Part shown: piece by piece, positions 1 to 9,247 of the stretch | Layout of the letters: every line of letters begins with the position of its first letter | How positions within the stretch are numbered: the stretch's first letter is position 1 | NCBI GenBank assembly: GCA_963853835.1 | Contig: OY970825.1 | Coordinates: 83,103,942 to 83,167,941 of the forward strand | Reading direction: 5' to 3' | Length of the DNA: 64,000 nucleotides | Source: Calendula officinalis | Lineage: Eukaryota > Streptophyta > Magnoliopsida > Asterales > Asteraceae | Translations under genes and position numbers: made by a program | The notes under the pieces: model-generated | Seen by the model: only the letters and a program-made list of their open reading frames with translations | Database searches by the model: none | What the model was told of the DNA's origin: nothing

Positions 1-197
1 TATATATCTTAATAATTAAACGGGTTCGCGGGTCGACCCAATTAAATTATCATTGACCCAAACCTAACCTGTTTATTAAACGAGTCAGTCGAGTCAACCC
101 GAGACTGGCCCAATTAATCTTTACCTCAACCCAAACTTATTTATTTTCATATCAGTTTCAGGTCGGATTTAATGTCGAGTTACAAATTGCCACCCCA
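1..197. mobile_element. Right end of a probable hAT-type MITE
   Basis: The segment is built from degenerate GGGTCGACCC / CGAGTCAACCC phrases and ends in TTGCCACCCC, which resembles the terminal inverted repeat of the hAT-type MITE at 54871-55365 (start TAGGGGTGCCCA). The left end lies outside the window, so no target duplication can be checked. The host gene begins about 160 bases to the right. Confidence 0.35.
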
Positions 198-2662
198 AAA
201 ACTTCACAAAACTTCTGCGCAAAGCTAAACCCCTAAAAGTCACATTACTATTTCTATCTCCCTATAAAACAAAAACCCAAAAACACATATCATTTCGCGC
301 CCTAAAATCTTCACCATTTCTCCCAATTTCCTCAATTTAACACAGTTTTACGATATGGTGTCAAGCGTAGATCGATCAGAAATAGCTTTCTTCGACCTAG
401 AAACAACCATCCCGACCCGACCCGACCCGGGGCTTTGCAATATTGGAATTTGGGTCTATACTTGTATGCCCTAGGAAGCTCGTTGAGCTAGAAAGCTACG
501 AGACGTTAGTGAAACCACGTGATCTCTCACTAATTTCCACATTATCCGTTCGGGCCAACGGCATCACGGCGGACGCCGTCGTTTCTGCTCCGACGTTCTC
601 TGACATTGCCGATAGGGTTTACGACATTTTACATGGTAAATTTGAGCTTCAATTTTGGATTTTGGTTGTAATTATTAGTGTAATTGTGTTAGTAATTAAA
701 ATTAATTTTGAATTTTAGGGCGGATTTGGGCTGGTCATAATATAGTTAGGTTTGATTGCGGGAAGCGTTTGTGAAAATTAGCCGGTCACCGCCGGAGCCT
801 AAGGGGACGATTGATTCATTGGCTTTGTTAATACAGAGATTTGGAAGGAGAGCTGGTGACATGAAGGTATAATTGTTAGAAAATTTGGTATCCTACATTA
901 TAGGTTAGTTATAAAGGAACCAGGAAAAATAGGTTGAATGGATCAAACCGTCCGCAAGTTTCAAATTTTTGATTGTTATTTGCAATAATATATTTTTGTA
1001 ATTACATTAAACAAACAAAATTTTTATAAGATATAGAAAAAAGTTGGATTAAAGTGTACCGGGTCAACAAAACTCGTAAATTAACATTCTGGATTGAACC
1101 CATTTTGATCAATTACCCAACCCAATCATTTTCCCATGCGAGTCTGACTTTTTTAATTTTTATTTTCTTTTCAGGAGTTTGGACGATGTTAGAATGAATC
1201 TTGAAGTTCTCAAGTATTGTGCAACTGTTCTTTTCTTGGTAATTTCTCAAAATTTCAGTTAATAGATTACGTTACAATTTTCCTCTTTTTCGAGAAATTC
1301 ATACTAATAATTATTTGCATATAATTTATAACACCTGAATACCATCACATACTCTCGCTGTTTCATTTCTGACAAGCAGCTGTAAAATTACTGATTTACC
1401 CGTCATGCAAGAATCAAGCCTTCCAGATATATCCACCGAAAACAGTTGGATTTCACCAAATGCTACAACCAGAAACGGGCTGAACACCAGCCCGCCCTCA
1501 TCTAGTAAAAACATCCAGAATCAAAATTCTCCCCCAAATCGTCCAGTTACTGACCCAGTTGACCCGGTTCAAGCTCAACCCGACCCGTTTGACCTTGGTC
1601 AACTTATAGACAAAATAGAAAACGAACCTGTTCAACCAAACGAACCAATGGATGAAGAATCATCTACCATCATTACATCTAACAATATAACTGAAACAAC
1701 CGAATTTCTTGAACCAGAAGCAGTATCTATACCCTCTGTAACTGTAACCATTGTTCCATTTTTCGCGGGCCCCAAAAAATTCAATTACTCCACAAAAACA
1801 ACCCGTTGCAGATTCGATGTAATTCAATAAAAATACGGTTTGGATTAAGTTCAAGATTTGTTGATCATGCTGGAAGACCACGGTTAAGTTTTGTTGCTGA
1901 CGTGTCACCAAATCTTTGTGGTGTTCTTGATGCGTGTGATAATGTTGTTAAGAGATTTGTGGATTCTGATAGTAATTCTGAATGGAGGCCCGTTGTGAGT
2001 AGAAGACCCGGGTTTTATAACTCGCCCACCATCAGACTGCAGTAAGTATTAATGATGTTCGGGTCAAAATGGGTTAGTTTAAAAAGGGTCGGGCCAACTT
2101 GACCTAAAACATGTTTTGTCCTAATTTTTTATTTTTTTATAATAAATAACTAGTGTCAAATATGATTAGAAAGGTTATGGTATTTCAAGTAAAATATTAT
2201 TTTTGGGGCAATATCATATATTCATTATATATATATCCTTCCAAATTTTATAATTTTGGGTATGCCCCTTTAAAGAACTAGAACTCTCATATTTGTCCAA
2301 AGACACATAATATGGTATTTGTTATAATCATGAAAAATAAACAGACAAATAGTGTTGTCAAATAGACCAACCATGTTGTAACAATTTTAGTTAAACATGA
2401 TATGATGTGGTTTTTAGACAAATATGAGACTTTTGCAGGGACATATACTAAATTAAAATATTTAAAAAGGCACACACGAAATTCTAAACTCGCAAGGCCA
2501 CATATTATAATTTTACCACAATTTTTGAAATTAAATGATTTAGTAGGAAATATGCATTAATAGTTATATTTTTAAATGGAAAAAAATATTAAATATTACC
2601 ATTTTAATTTTACAGATTACCTACTGTAACAGAAGGAGATAGTGCTAGATGGATGGCAGAAA

Positions 2663-5279
2663 TCTCTACTATATTATAAAGTATTTACCCATTCCATATT
2701 TAGCAAGGCTGAAAATTCAGCCAACACACTTGCTAATTACGGAAACTATTACTTTAAGTAAAAAAACATACTCAAGACAGGTTTCGAACGTGGGACCTTC
2801 AAGATGTAATCAAATGCCCAAACCAACTGATCTGTGTTTTTAATCTGTTTATCTAGGATGCCTTTACTTATTAAAGATGAAAGAAGTGGGTGACCGCTTG
2901 TATCCTTACCTGCCTCGATTCCTTCAACTCCTCTCCCCTGTTATCAAGCCTCCTCCTCGATTCTGAAAACGACTCCTCGGTCTCTTCAACCATGCGTGTT
3001 CAAAACCCTCCTCGGTTCCTTAAAGCTTGCACATAATTTCACCCTATAAATTCACCGCATTGGACGAACAGCTTTATCTCAAAGCCATGATCTTCTTCAC
3101 TCTCTGCTTTCAAAGGCACGTTGTTAAATTCTTGTTAATTATATGGTTTTGAGAAATTAATTGGGTATGAACACCTTATGGATCCAATTAATATGTTTCA
3201 TGTAGTTATCTTTTATTCTACCCGTTTGAAATCTTTTTGCATGAACCAATTCTTAATATGACATTTACCTTTGACATAATTTAGTGATTTTTATATTTGT
3301 TTTATTTTATTTTATTGTAGGTAACAATTGAACATCCTTGTTGGCAGTTGGTTCTCACCCCATCTCAAGTTGATTTAACGAAGATTCAAGGGGCTGTGAT
3401 TTTATGTTTTATGTTCCAAGTATATAGACTTTTTTATAATTTTTAGTTACGTATTTATCTTTCTTAATTTTCCTAATTAAGCTGCATTATAGATTTCATT
3501 TTCACATGTATTTGGTGCTATGTTGGTTACACATTTCTGCATAATTAGGGTTTTTCTTAACATTCTCCATCCAAATTATGTAAAAGTTTTAGCATCTGAT
3601 ACTTTTAAGTTGGATTGAAGTTCAGCAATTCAAATGATCTATAATTTGTGTTATCATCATCTATATTGTTTAAGTTTGTACGTTTGATAGCTGCTCTGTT
3701 GTTGAGATATGATATGTGGTTATAATTGAGCTTTGGCGTTAAATTGTAGATTTAAGGTTTTAGTTGTTATCTAATTGACAAATTAAACATATAATATGCT
3801 TCTACAGTTAAGATATCCATCAATGCTTATTCGTTTCAGCTTTCATGATTTTGCATTAGATTGGGTAGCAATTTGGCAGGCATGTGATGTCGATCCATTG
3901 TATTATGCATTTTGTCATTTTAGCTGACAAAACATGCAATTCCCGTGGGCAGTGGTTGGTATTTCTTGAGTTATGTTTCCTTAGCTCGTTTTAGTTGTTT
4001 GTTTATGAACTTATTGAAATGAGTTTATTGGCTTGAATGATACGTAAGGTCAAATTGATTAGCCCAAAATGAACCATGCCTGGTTAGAAATTAGTTAAAA
4101 GAAAGGATCTTTGATAGGTAATTTACTGGTTAGCTTATTTCCACCTTAGATTGACCACATAACCAACTTCACCTTTTAGTTAATCTCAAAATGAGTGACC
4201 AAAGGTGCATTTGCAGGCTTCGTTTTATAGCACCGAAGCATGTACGTAGTAAGTTAGGAATGAAAGTCGAGTGTTTTGAAATTAGAACTGAATATGCCTT
4301 TTTGGACATTAATGAGTCGGTAAAGGGTTGTGATGTTATCTTTTTTCTTTTGCTTGCTTTATTAATAATAATCAGTTATATTACTTTATACAGGCACTTG
4401 ATGTGGTTTGCGATTTTGAGCCCAAAATTCTCTGCTTTGTACATTGAGTGTCAAGATTGATATACTTGTGTAATCAAACCAACTATAATTATGTATGACA
4501 TAAAACTGTAATACTTGTTTGCATAAAGTTGATGTATACTTAACTATTAAAGAGTTTCTACAATGGTTGCCTTGATGCATGTTGATATTGTCTTCAACTT
4601 TTGTAGGATACATTCCTTTAGCTACTACAATCTCACATTTTTTAATGGGAATTTCATTGCGTACTACAATCTTGCATCCAACAATTAGAGTAGAGCTATG
4701 AGAATTTTTACTTGGTTGTTTGGATATGTGTTATATATGTCCTTACATTTACTCGTAATAATAATTGATACTCTGAACATTTACACGACTTTGTATGCAT
4801 ATTATCTGATGAATGAAATATTTATGGGTAAGATAAAAATTTGACTTATTTTTTTGTCGGTTAACCATTTGATGAAACTAACGTATGGAAAGATATTCAA
4901 CACTGTTGAGGAAATTGATGATGGTGATCGATCAATCGAGTTGTGTTTCTTTCATAAATCTAATAATTATGCTATCAATTTCGAAGATAAAATTTTAGTT
5001 TGTTTGACCTTGAAAGTCAAACTGTAGTAACAAGGTAACCGGAAGTTATCAACCAGGTTTCATATTTGAAGTACATGAAGAAGGCAAATTTATTTCTAAG
5101 TTCTATAGCCAAAATCCACTTACCCCCAATCAAATGTTGTTCGGGTACCTCTTTTAAAATGTCTTTTGATGCAAGCTGTAAAGTAACATTATTTTTTCCC
5201 CATGTAACCGAACGATATTTGCTCGCCGCAAAACATAGTTTCAGGGTACCCGCCGCCGCATTGCGCGGGTACCTGCTAG
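2663..5279 (+). mobile_element. Non-autonomous Helitron, complete
   Basis: The element starts with TC (TCTCTACTATATTATAAA) directly after a host A and ends with CTAG directly before a host T, the canonical TC...CTRR termini with A/T insertion. Just inside the 3' end is a perfect 9-bp stem (GGTACCCGC / GCGGGTACC, 5244-5273) followed by TG-CTAG, the Helitron terminal hairpin. Removing 2663-5279 rejoins a NEN exon codon for codon (GCA GAA A|TA TAC CAA). No Rep/helicase frame is present, so it must have been moved by an enzyme supplied elsewhere. The 2.6 kb interior is AT-rich and noncoding apart from short open stretches; 2880-3130 resembles a promoter or leader but could not be identified. Confidence 0.9.
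2772..2836 (-). repeat. tRNA-like (SINE-type) sequence inside the Helitron
   Basis: Read on the minus strand the stretch has an A-box-like phrase (GATCAGTTGGTTTGGGCA) followed about 30 bases later by a B-box-like phrase (CGTTCGAAACC), the arrangement of a RNA polymerase III promoter in tRNAs and tRNA-derived SINEs. It does not fold as a complete tRNA. It may be a SINE remnant carried by the Helitron. Confidence 0.45.
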
Positions 5280-5770
5280 TATACCAAAAAGAATCATCAT
5301 CGATTCAACGGGTTGGTATGATGTGGCGGAACTTGAAAATTTGTTTCGTGCGGGTTTCTTTGTATTTCTCTTTAGATCCATAAGATTATCAACAAAATGC
5401 TGGAATTCGATTAGTTGCCAAGAAACTTATTATTTATTCTAATAACTCAAGGGTTTTGGTGTATGATATACCTCACACTACTAGCTGACTGTTAGAAAAA
5501 TACTCTGTAAGTAAACAACTAATTATAGGGTTTCAACGCACGGTGTTTATTATTTCTTAGACTGTGCGGTATAGGCCAAGGGGGGCCGTGGGGGAGCCGA
5601 GGTGGCACTCGGGCACGGCGTGGAGGAGAGGGGCACACCGCCCCCTACACGGCGTGGGGGTGTGTGGTGCTCGACGGTGGCCACGGACACGACAGAGAAC
5701 GAGCGGGGTGTTTGGGCGAGCCGACCGTTGAACGGTCATTTGACCGATGGAATTTAAAAAAAAAAAATAT

Positions 5771-5773
<3 letters not shown>

Positions 5774-5867
<94 letters not shown>
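5774..5867. repeat. (TA)n microsatellite
   Basis: About 94 bases of uninterrupted TA dinucleotides lie inside the PIF/Harbinger element, before the transposase start. Ile-Tyr open frames across it are artefacts. Confidence 0.98.
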
Positions 5868-5869
<2 letters not shown>

Positions 5870-5961
5870 CCAATCACAACACAATACAATTACCCCAATC
5901 ACAACACAATCTATATCATTTCCTTACCATCTTTTTTAACCTATAATCAGTACATTTAATC

Positions 5962-7251
5962 ATGGATACCCCACCACCATTGTTGTCAACATCATCGTCA
6001 TCATCCGACTCATACGAAATGGCCCTGATTGCGTATTGCGCGTCGCGTTTGAATGCACAGGTGGCGGAAAGTAGCACCGCCCGCTTCGACAGTAGGACGG
6101 CGAAGCTCAACCGTAATCGTGCCGCTGGACACCAACGTCTTTATCGAGATTATTTTGCAGATGATAGCGTTTATAACGATAGAGATTTCAAACGACGGTT
6201 TCGTTTGAGCAAAAATTTGTTCATGCGCATATGTAGTGCATTAGAAAACATGTATCCTTTCTTTCAACAAAAATATGATGCTAGAGGTAGGCTGGGATTT
6301 TCTCCGCTCCAGAAATGTACTGCCGCAATCCGATCCATGGCTTACGGGTCGTCCCATGATTCTCTTGACGAGTACCTACGCATGTCTGAAAGGACCGTTA
6401 GGGAAAGTATGTATAACTTTGCGGAAGGGGTTGTTGAAATATTCGGCCCTATTTATTTGAGGAAACCAACGGTCACTGATGTTCAGAATTTATATGCGCA
6501 TCATGAAGAGAAACATGGTTTTCCTGGAATGCTCGGTAGCATTGATTGTACCCAGTGGGACTGGAGGAATTGCCCTCAAGCGTCGAGAGGAGAGTACACG
6601 GGAGGTCATCATGGAACGCCATCGTTGGTACTAGAAGCAGTTGCTTCACAAGATCTATGGTTTTGGCATGCGTTTTTTGGGTTTGCAGGTTCGAACAATG
6701 ATGTCAACGTGCTTGATCAGTCACCGATATATAACGAGATCTTAATAGGAAGGGCACCAGACGCTCCATTCGTTGTGAATGAAAATCACTATAGATTCGG
6801 TTATTACCTTACCGATGGAATATATCCTCGTCATGCTACGTTTGTGAAGGCTTACCGGCATCCATCAAACCCAAAACAAACCTTGTTTACCCAAAAACAA
6901 GAATCGGCACGTAAAGACGTAGAACGTGCTTTTGGGGTTTTAAAGGCAAAGTGGCACGTTGTTAAAAATGCGGCGCGTACCTATCAACTTCATAATTTAA
7001 GATCCATTATGTATGCATGTATCATCATGCATAATATGGTTGTCGAAGACAAAGGTCGTAATATTTCACATTACGTGTCAGACGGTCCCCGAGAAACACT
7101 GTATGTACCGGGAACCGCTGAATATTTGCATAGGGTTGTTGACATTCGAGACAATGCAACACACGATAGACTTCAAGTCGACTTGGCGGAACATTTCTAC
7201 AATAACCGAAATCAAAACCCAAATGAAGACAATAATGAAGACGAAGATTAA
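5962..7251 (+). CDS. PIF/Harbinger transposase (DDE nuclease)
   Basis: The single exon encodes 429 residues and matches the plant PIF/Harbinger transposase family (DDE_Tnp_4 / plant transposon protein), which cuts and rejoins DNA at element ends. The helical N-terminal part contains FKRRFRLSKNLFMRI, the usual lead-in to this fold. The catalytic triad is visible: D195 in GSIDCTQWDW, D247 in GSNNDVNVLD and E321 in RKDVERAFGVLKAKW. The tail is acidic and Asn-rich. ATG 5962 is chosen because it is the first ATG after the TA microsatellite and gives the usual Ser-rich start. The frame has no stop or frameshift, so the protein could be made. The Myb-like partner usually needed for DNA binding is absent from this copy. 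Confidence 0.93.
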   Translation: MDTPPPLLSTSSSSSDSYEMALIAYCASRLNAQVAESSTARFDSRTAKLNRNRAAGHQRLYRDYFADDSVYNDRDFKRRFRLSKNLFMRICSALENMYPFFQQKYDARGRLGFSPLQKCTAAIRSMAYGSSHDSLDEYLRMSERTVRESMYNFAEGVVEIFGPIYLRKPTVTDVQNLYAHHEEKHGFPGMLGSIDCTQWDWRNCPQASRGEYTGGHHGTPSLVLEAVASQDLWFWHAFFGFAGSNNDVNVLDQSPIYNEILIGRAPDAPFVVNENHYRFGYYLTDGIYPRHATFVKAYRHPSNPKQTLFTQKQESARKDVERAFGVLKAKWHVVKNAARTYQLHNLRSIMYACIIMHNMVVEDKGRNISHYVSDGPRETLYVPGTAEYLHRVVDIRDNATHDRLQVDLAEHFYNNRNQNPNEDNNEDED

Positions 7252-7487
7252 AATAAATGTTATTTGTATTTTTATTAAATTGTTATTTGTATTTTTTTTA
7301 TTTAAATGTAATTTGTGTTTTTATTAAAATAAATGGAAAAGAAATGATGAGTTGGAAAAAAAATGGTGTGGGGTGGAGTGGTGGGTATTTCCTGGATAAA
7401 GTGGAGTGGTGTGGTGTGGTTGCTGAGGTGGCGGATGATGTGGCAGAAAAAATGGGGTGGTGATGGTGCCCATACCCCATAGTCTTA

Positions 7488-7835
7488 GGATGCGATATAT
7501 ATCACAAAATTCACATATGGGGCTATTTTATACTAAAACATAGGTTTGTGGTGTGCCAAGTATACGAATTACTTCTATTTCTTATCTTTTTCCGTAAAAT
7601 AAGGAATTTTAAGACAAGTTTATCATTAAATAGCATTGTTAGCTAATATGTATGTATTGAGGCTTTTGGACAAATTCAAGTGTGGCAAGTTGGGTTGGAT
7701 TAGATGTTGCAACAATGTAATTATAAAAAATGACATCTGTCATATTGCGTAGTTGGCTTGTTTCTTTATTTTGCCAAATGTAATACACGGTTTTAGGAAT
7801 ATACAATTAGTACACAATCTACCAATAAAATGTGA
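7488..7835. other. No gene recognised
   Basis: AT-rich spacer between the PIF/Harbinger element and a hAT-type MITE. No coding motif or RNA gene was seen. Confidence 0.6.
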
Positions 7836-7843
7836 TTATAAAT

Positions 7844-8171
7844 AGATATGTGCAAATTGGACCGAGAATCGGACGGAATTGCATAACCGAACCGGACAAA
7901 ACCGAGTTACATCGGTTTGGTTCTAGGCTCTAATTTTATGAAAGATGGTTCTCGGTTCCAAGCGGTTCGGTTCGGTCCAAACCCAAGAAAAAACGATAAA
8001 GGTCGAAGAATTTACCTTGGTTCTCGGTTCGGTTCCGGCCGGTTCTTGATCCGGTTCGGTTTCGAGCATCATCGATTCGATCGTCGGTCCCGCTAAAATC
8101 ATTTTTTCGGTTCATGATTCTAGTCGGTCTAGGCCGGTTTGGTCTGGTTCTTAGACCATGTACATTCTTAC
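7844..8171. mobile_element. hAT-type MITE made of degenerate CCGAACCGG phrases
   Basis: The 328-bp element is flanked by the 8-bp duplication TTATAAAT (7836-7843 and 8172-8179), the length made by hAT transposases. Its ends form an imperfect inverted pair (AGATATGTGCA and the complement of TGTACATTCTTAC). The interior is a run of degenerate GGTTCGGTTCC / CCGAACCGGA phrases in both orientations. No coding sequence is present. Confidence 0.75.
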
Positions 8172-8241
8172 TTATAAATGAAATGAATGGCTGCTATACA
8201 ACAATATTAGGAAGAACTAAAGTAAGGTACTAAGGTAAAAA

Positions 8242-8408
8242 GGGAGGTGATTCGTACATATCAATATTTATCCATACATAGCGATTTCATCCCAAATAAC
8301 AATTGTGTCTTTCTTTTCTTTTTATTAAATTTTGCATTTCACCCCTTCCTTTAAGGGCATGACTGTCATTTAATATAAAATTGTTATACATAAATAAAAA
8401 TTACTCCC
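8242..8408. mobile_element. Possible small MITE, GGGAGGTGATTC type
   Basis: The stretch begins GGGAGGTGATTCGTACA and ends in a loose complement (TTACTCCC). The start closely resembles the better-defined element at 59681-59860. No target duplication was established, so the boundaries are tentative. Confidence 0.35.
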
Positions 8409-8533
8409 AGTAGAAAAGAAAAGCTAACTTAAGGATATATCATAATTTTTAGTTAGTTAATGTTAATTATGGTGATCAATGAATATTACCTGAATTAAAT
8501 TAATTATTCAGGCCTACCAAATTGGGCCTAACC

Positions 8534-8603
8534 CACGTGCCCCTTCCAAACATATCTGGCTGCTACTCTTTTCTGACGTGGAAAGATCTTTTTTGTGACG
8601 TGG
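8534..8603 (+). promoter_or_regulatory. G-box and two TGACGTGG boxes upstream of TOC1
   Basis: A perfect CACGTG G-box lies at 8534-8539, followed by TGACGTGG at 8574-8581 and again at 8596-8603. These are cores recognised by bHLH and bZIP factors, and G-boxes are common in light- and clock-regulated promoters. They lie 0.65-0.7 kb before the TOC1 start codon. I did not see an exact evening element (AAAATATCT) here. The roles are inferred, not shown. Confidence 0.5.
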
Positions 8604-9247
8604 CCTCTTCTCTATCTCTAAACAGCTATCCAAACGCACTCCACAAATCACTTTTATGTGCACTTTTTATCCATGTCAGCCATGCCTCTAAAATGCGCCT
8701 ATATCCTCATTACACACACCTCATCTGCGCCGTAAATAAAATCCACACTTGCCATATCCAACGGTCAAAATCACTCAGCGCATTTTAGCCTCACCACTTG
8801 ACAGATGCGAATTTTCTGAGATCCACTACAAAGATCTACAATTAATCAAGGATCTCGCTGTCTCTTACACACACTTGACGTTTAGAACACACACTCGCAG
8901 GCCGAACTCATCGATGATAGCTTCTGGTTTGTGATAGGCGGGATTCGAAGTTTATTTGAGCTGTTGGTTGCAGGTGTTTCACTTTCAAATCGAAGTTTAG
9001 ATTGATTCGTTTTCTGTCAATTTCAATTCCTCCAATGATCTGTTTTCAATGGAGTTGATATAGATATAAATCATAACCCTAGATCCTTTGTGTATACGAC
9101 GAAGAAGGAGTTTTGTTCTGTAATGAAGGTTCTCTAGTGTTGAATCTGTTCCGGTAAGTGATAACTACTGGTTGAATTTGGGGGTTTCTGCAAATTTGTG
9201 GTTAAAATCATTAGGATTGATTGATTCTGAATCAATTGATGTGAGGG

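Larger units (their letters stand above)
355..5488 (+). pseudogene. NEN1-like: NEN-type 3'-5' exonuclease pseudogene, split by a Helitron
   Basis: Plant NEN proteins are DEDDh-type exonucleases; in Arabidopsis they act in enucleation of sieve elements downstream of NAC45/86. From ATG 355 the frame reads RSEIAFFDLET, the first exonuclease motif. A one-base shift in the CCCGACCCGACC tract near 425 moves the rest (FAILEFGSILVCPRKL, then SDIADRVYDILHG) to another frame. Intron 1 is 636-718. Exon 2 (719-866) reads RIWAGHNIVRFDC, then a small deletion shifts the frame before SPPEPKGTIDSL. The exon that normally encodes the next exonuclease segment was not found. Exon 1175-1239 reads RSLDDVRMNLEVLKYCAT. 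The C-terminal half (about 1410-2043) shifts frame near 1806 before IRFGLSSRFVDHAGRPRL. The last exon starts at 2617, is cut by a Helitron at 2662/2663, and resumes at 5280 with YQKESSSIQR and DYQQNAGIRLVAKKL. Family assignment is firm from remembered motif order; which NEN paralogue it is remains unclear. Confidence 0.85.
5560..7484 (+). mobile_element. PIF/Harbinger transposon with TTA target duplication
   Basis: The ends are imperfect inverted repeats: GACTGTGCGGTATAGGCC at 5560 and the complement of GGTGCCCATACCCCATAGTC at 7484. They are flanked by TTA at 5557-5559 and 7485-7487, the 3-bp TWA target duplication typical of PIF/Harbinger. The 1925-bp element holds one long transposase frame (5962-7251) and a TA microsatellite (5774-5867) between the left end and that frame. 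The second, Myb/SANT-like frame of autonomous plant PIF elements was not found, so mobility probably needs a partner. It lies 70 bases beyond the NEN pseudogene. Confidence 0.9.

Noticed and set aside
5645..5959. Open frames on both strands full of Ile-Tyr repeats
   Set aside because: They are translations of the TA microsatellite; the same applies to frames over 19367-19561, 21485-21673 and 57860-58307.
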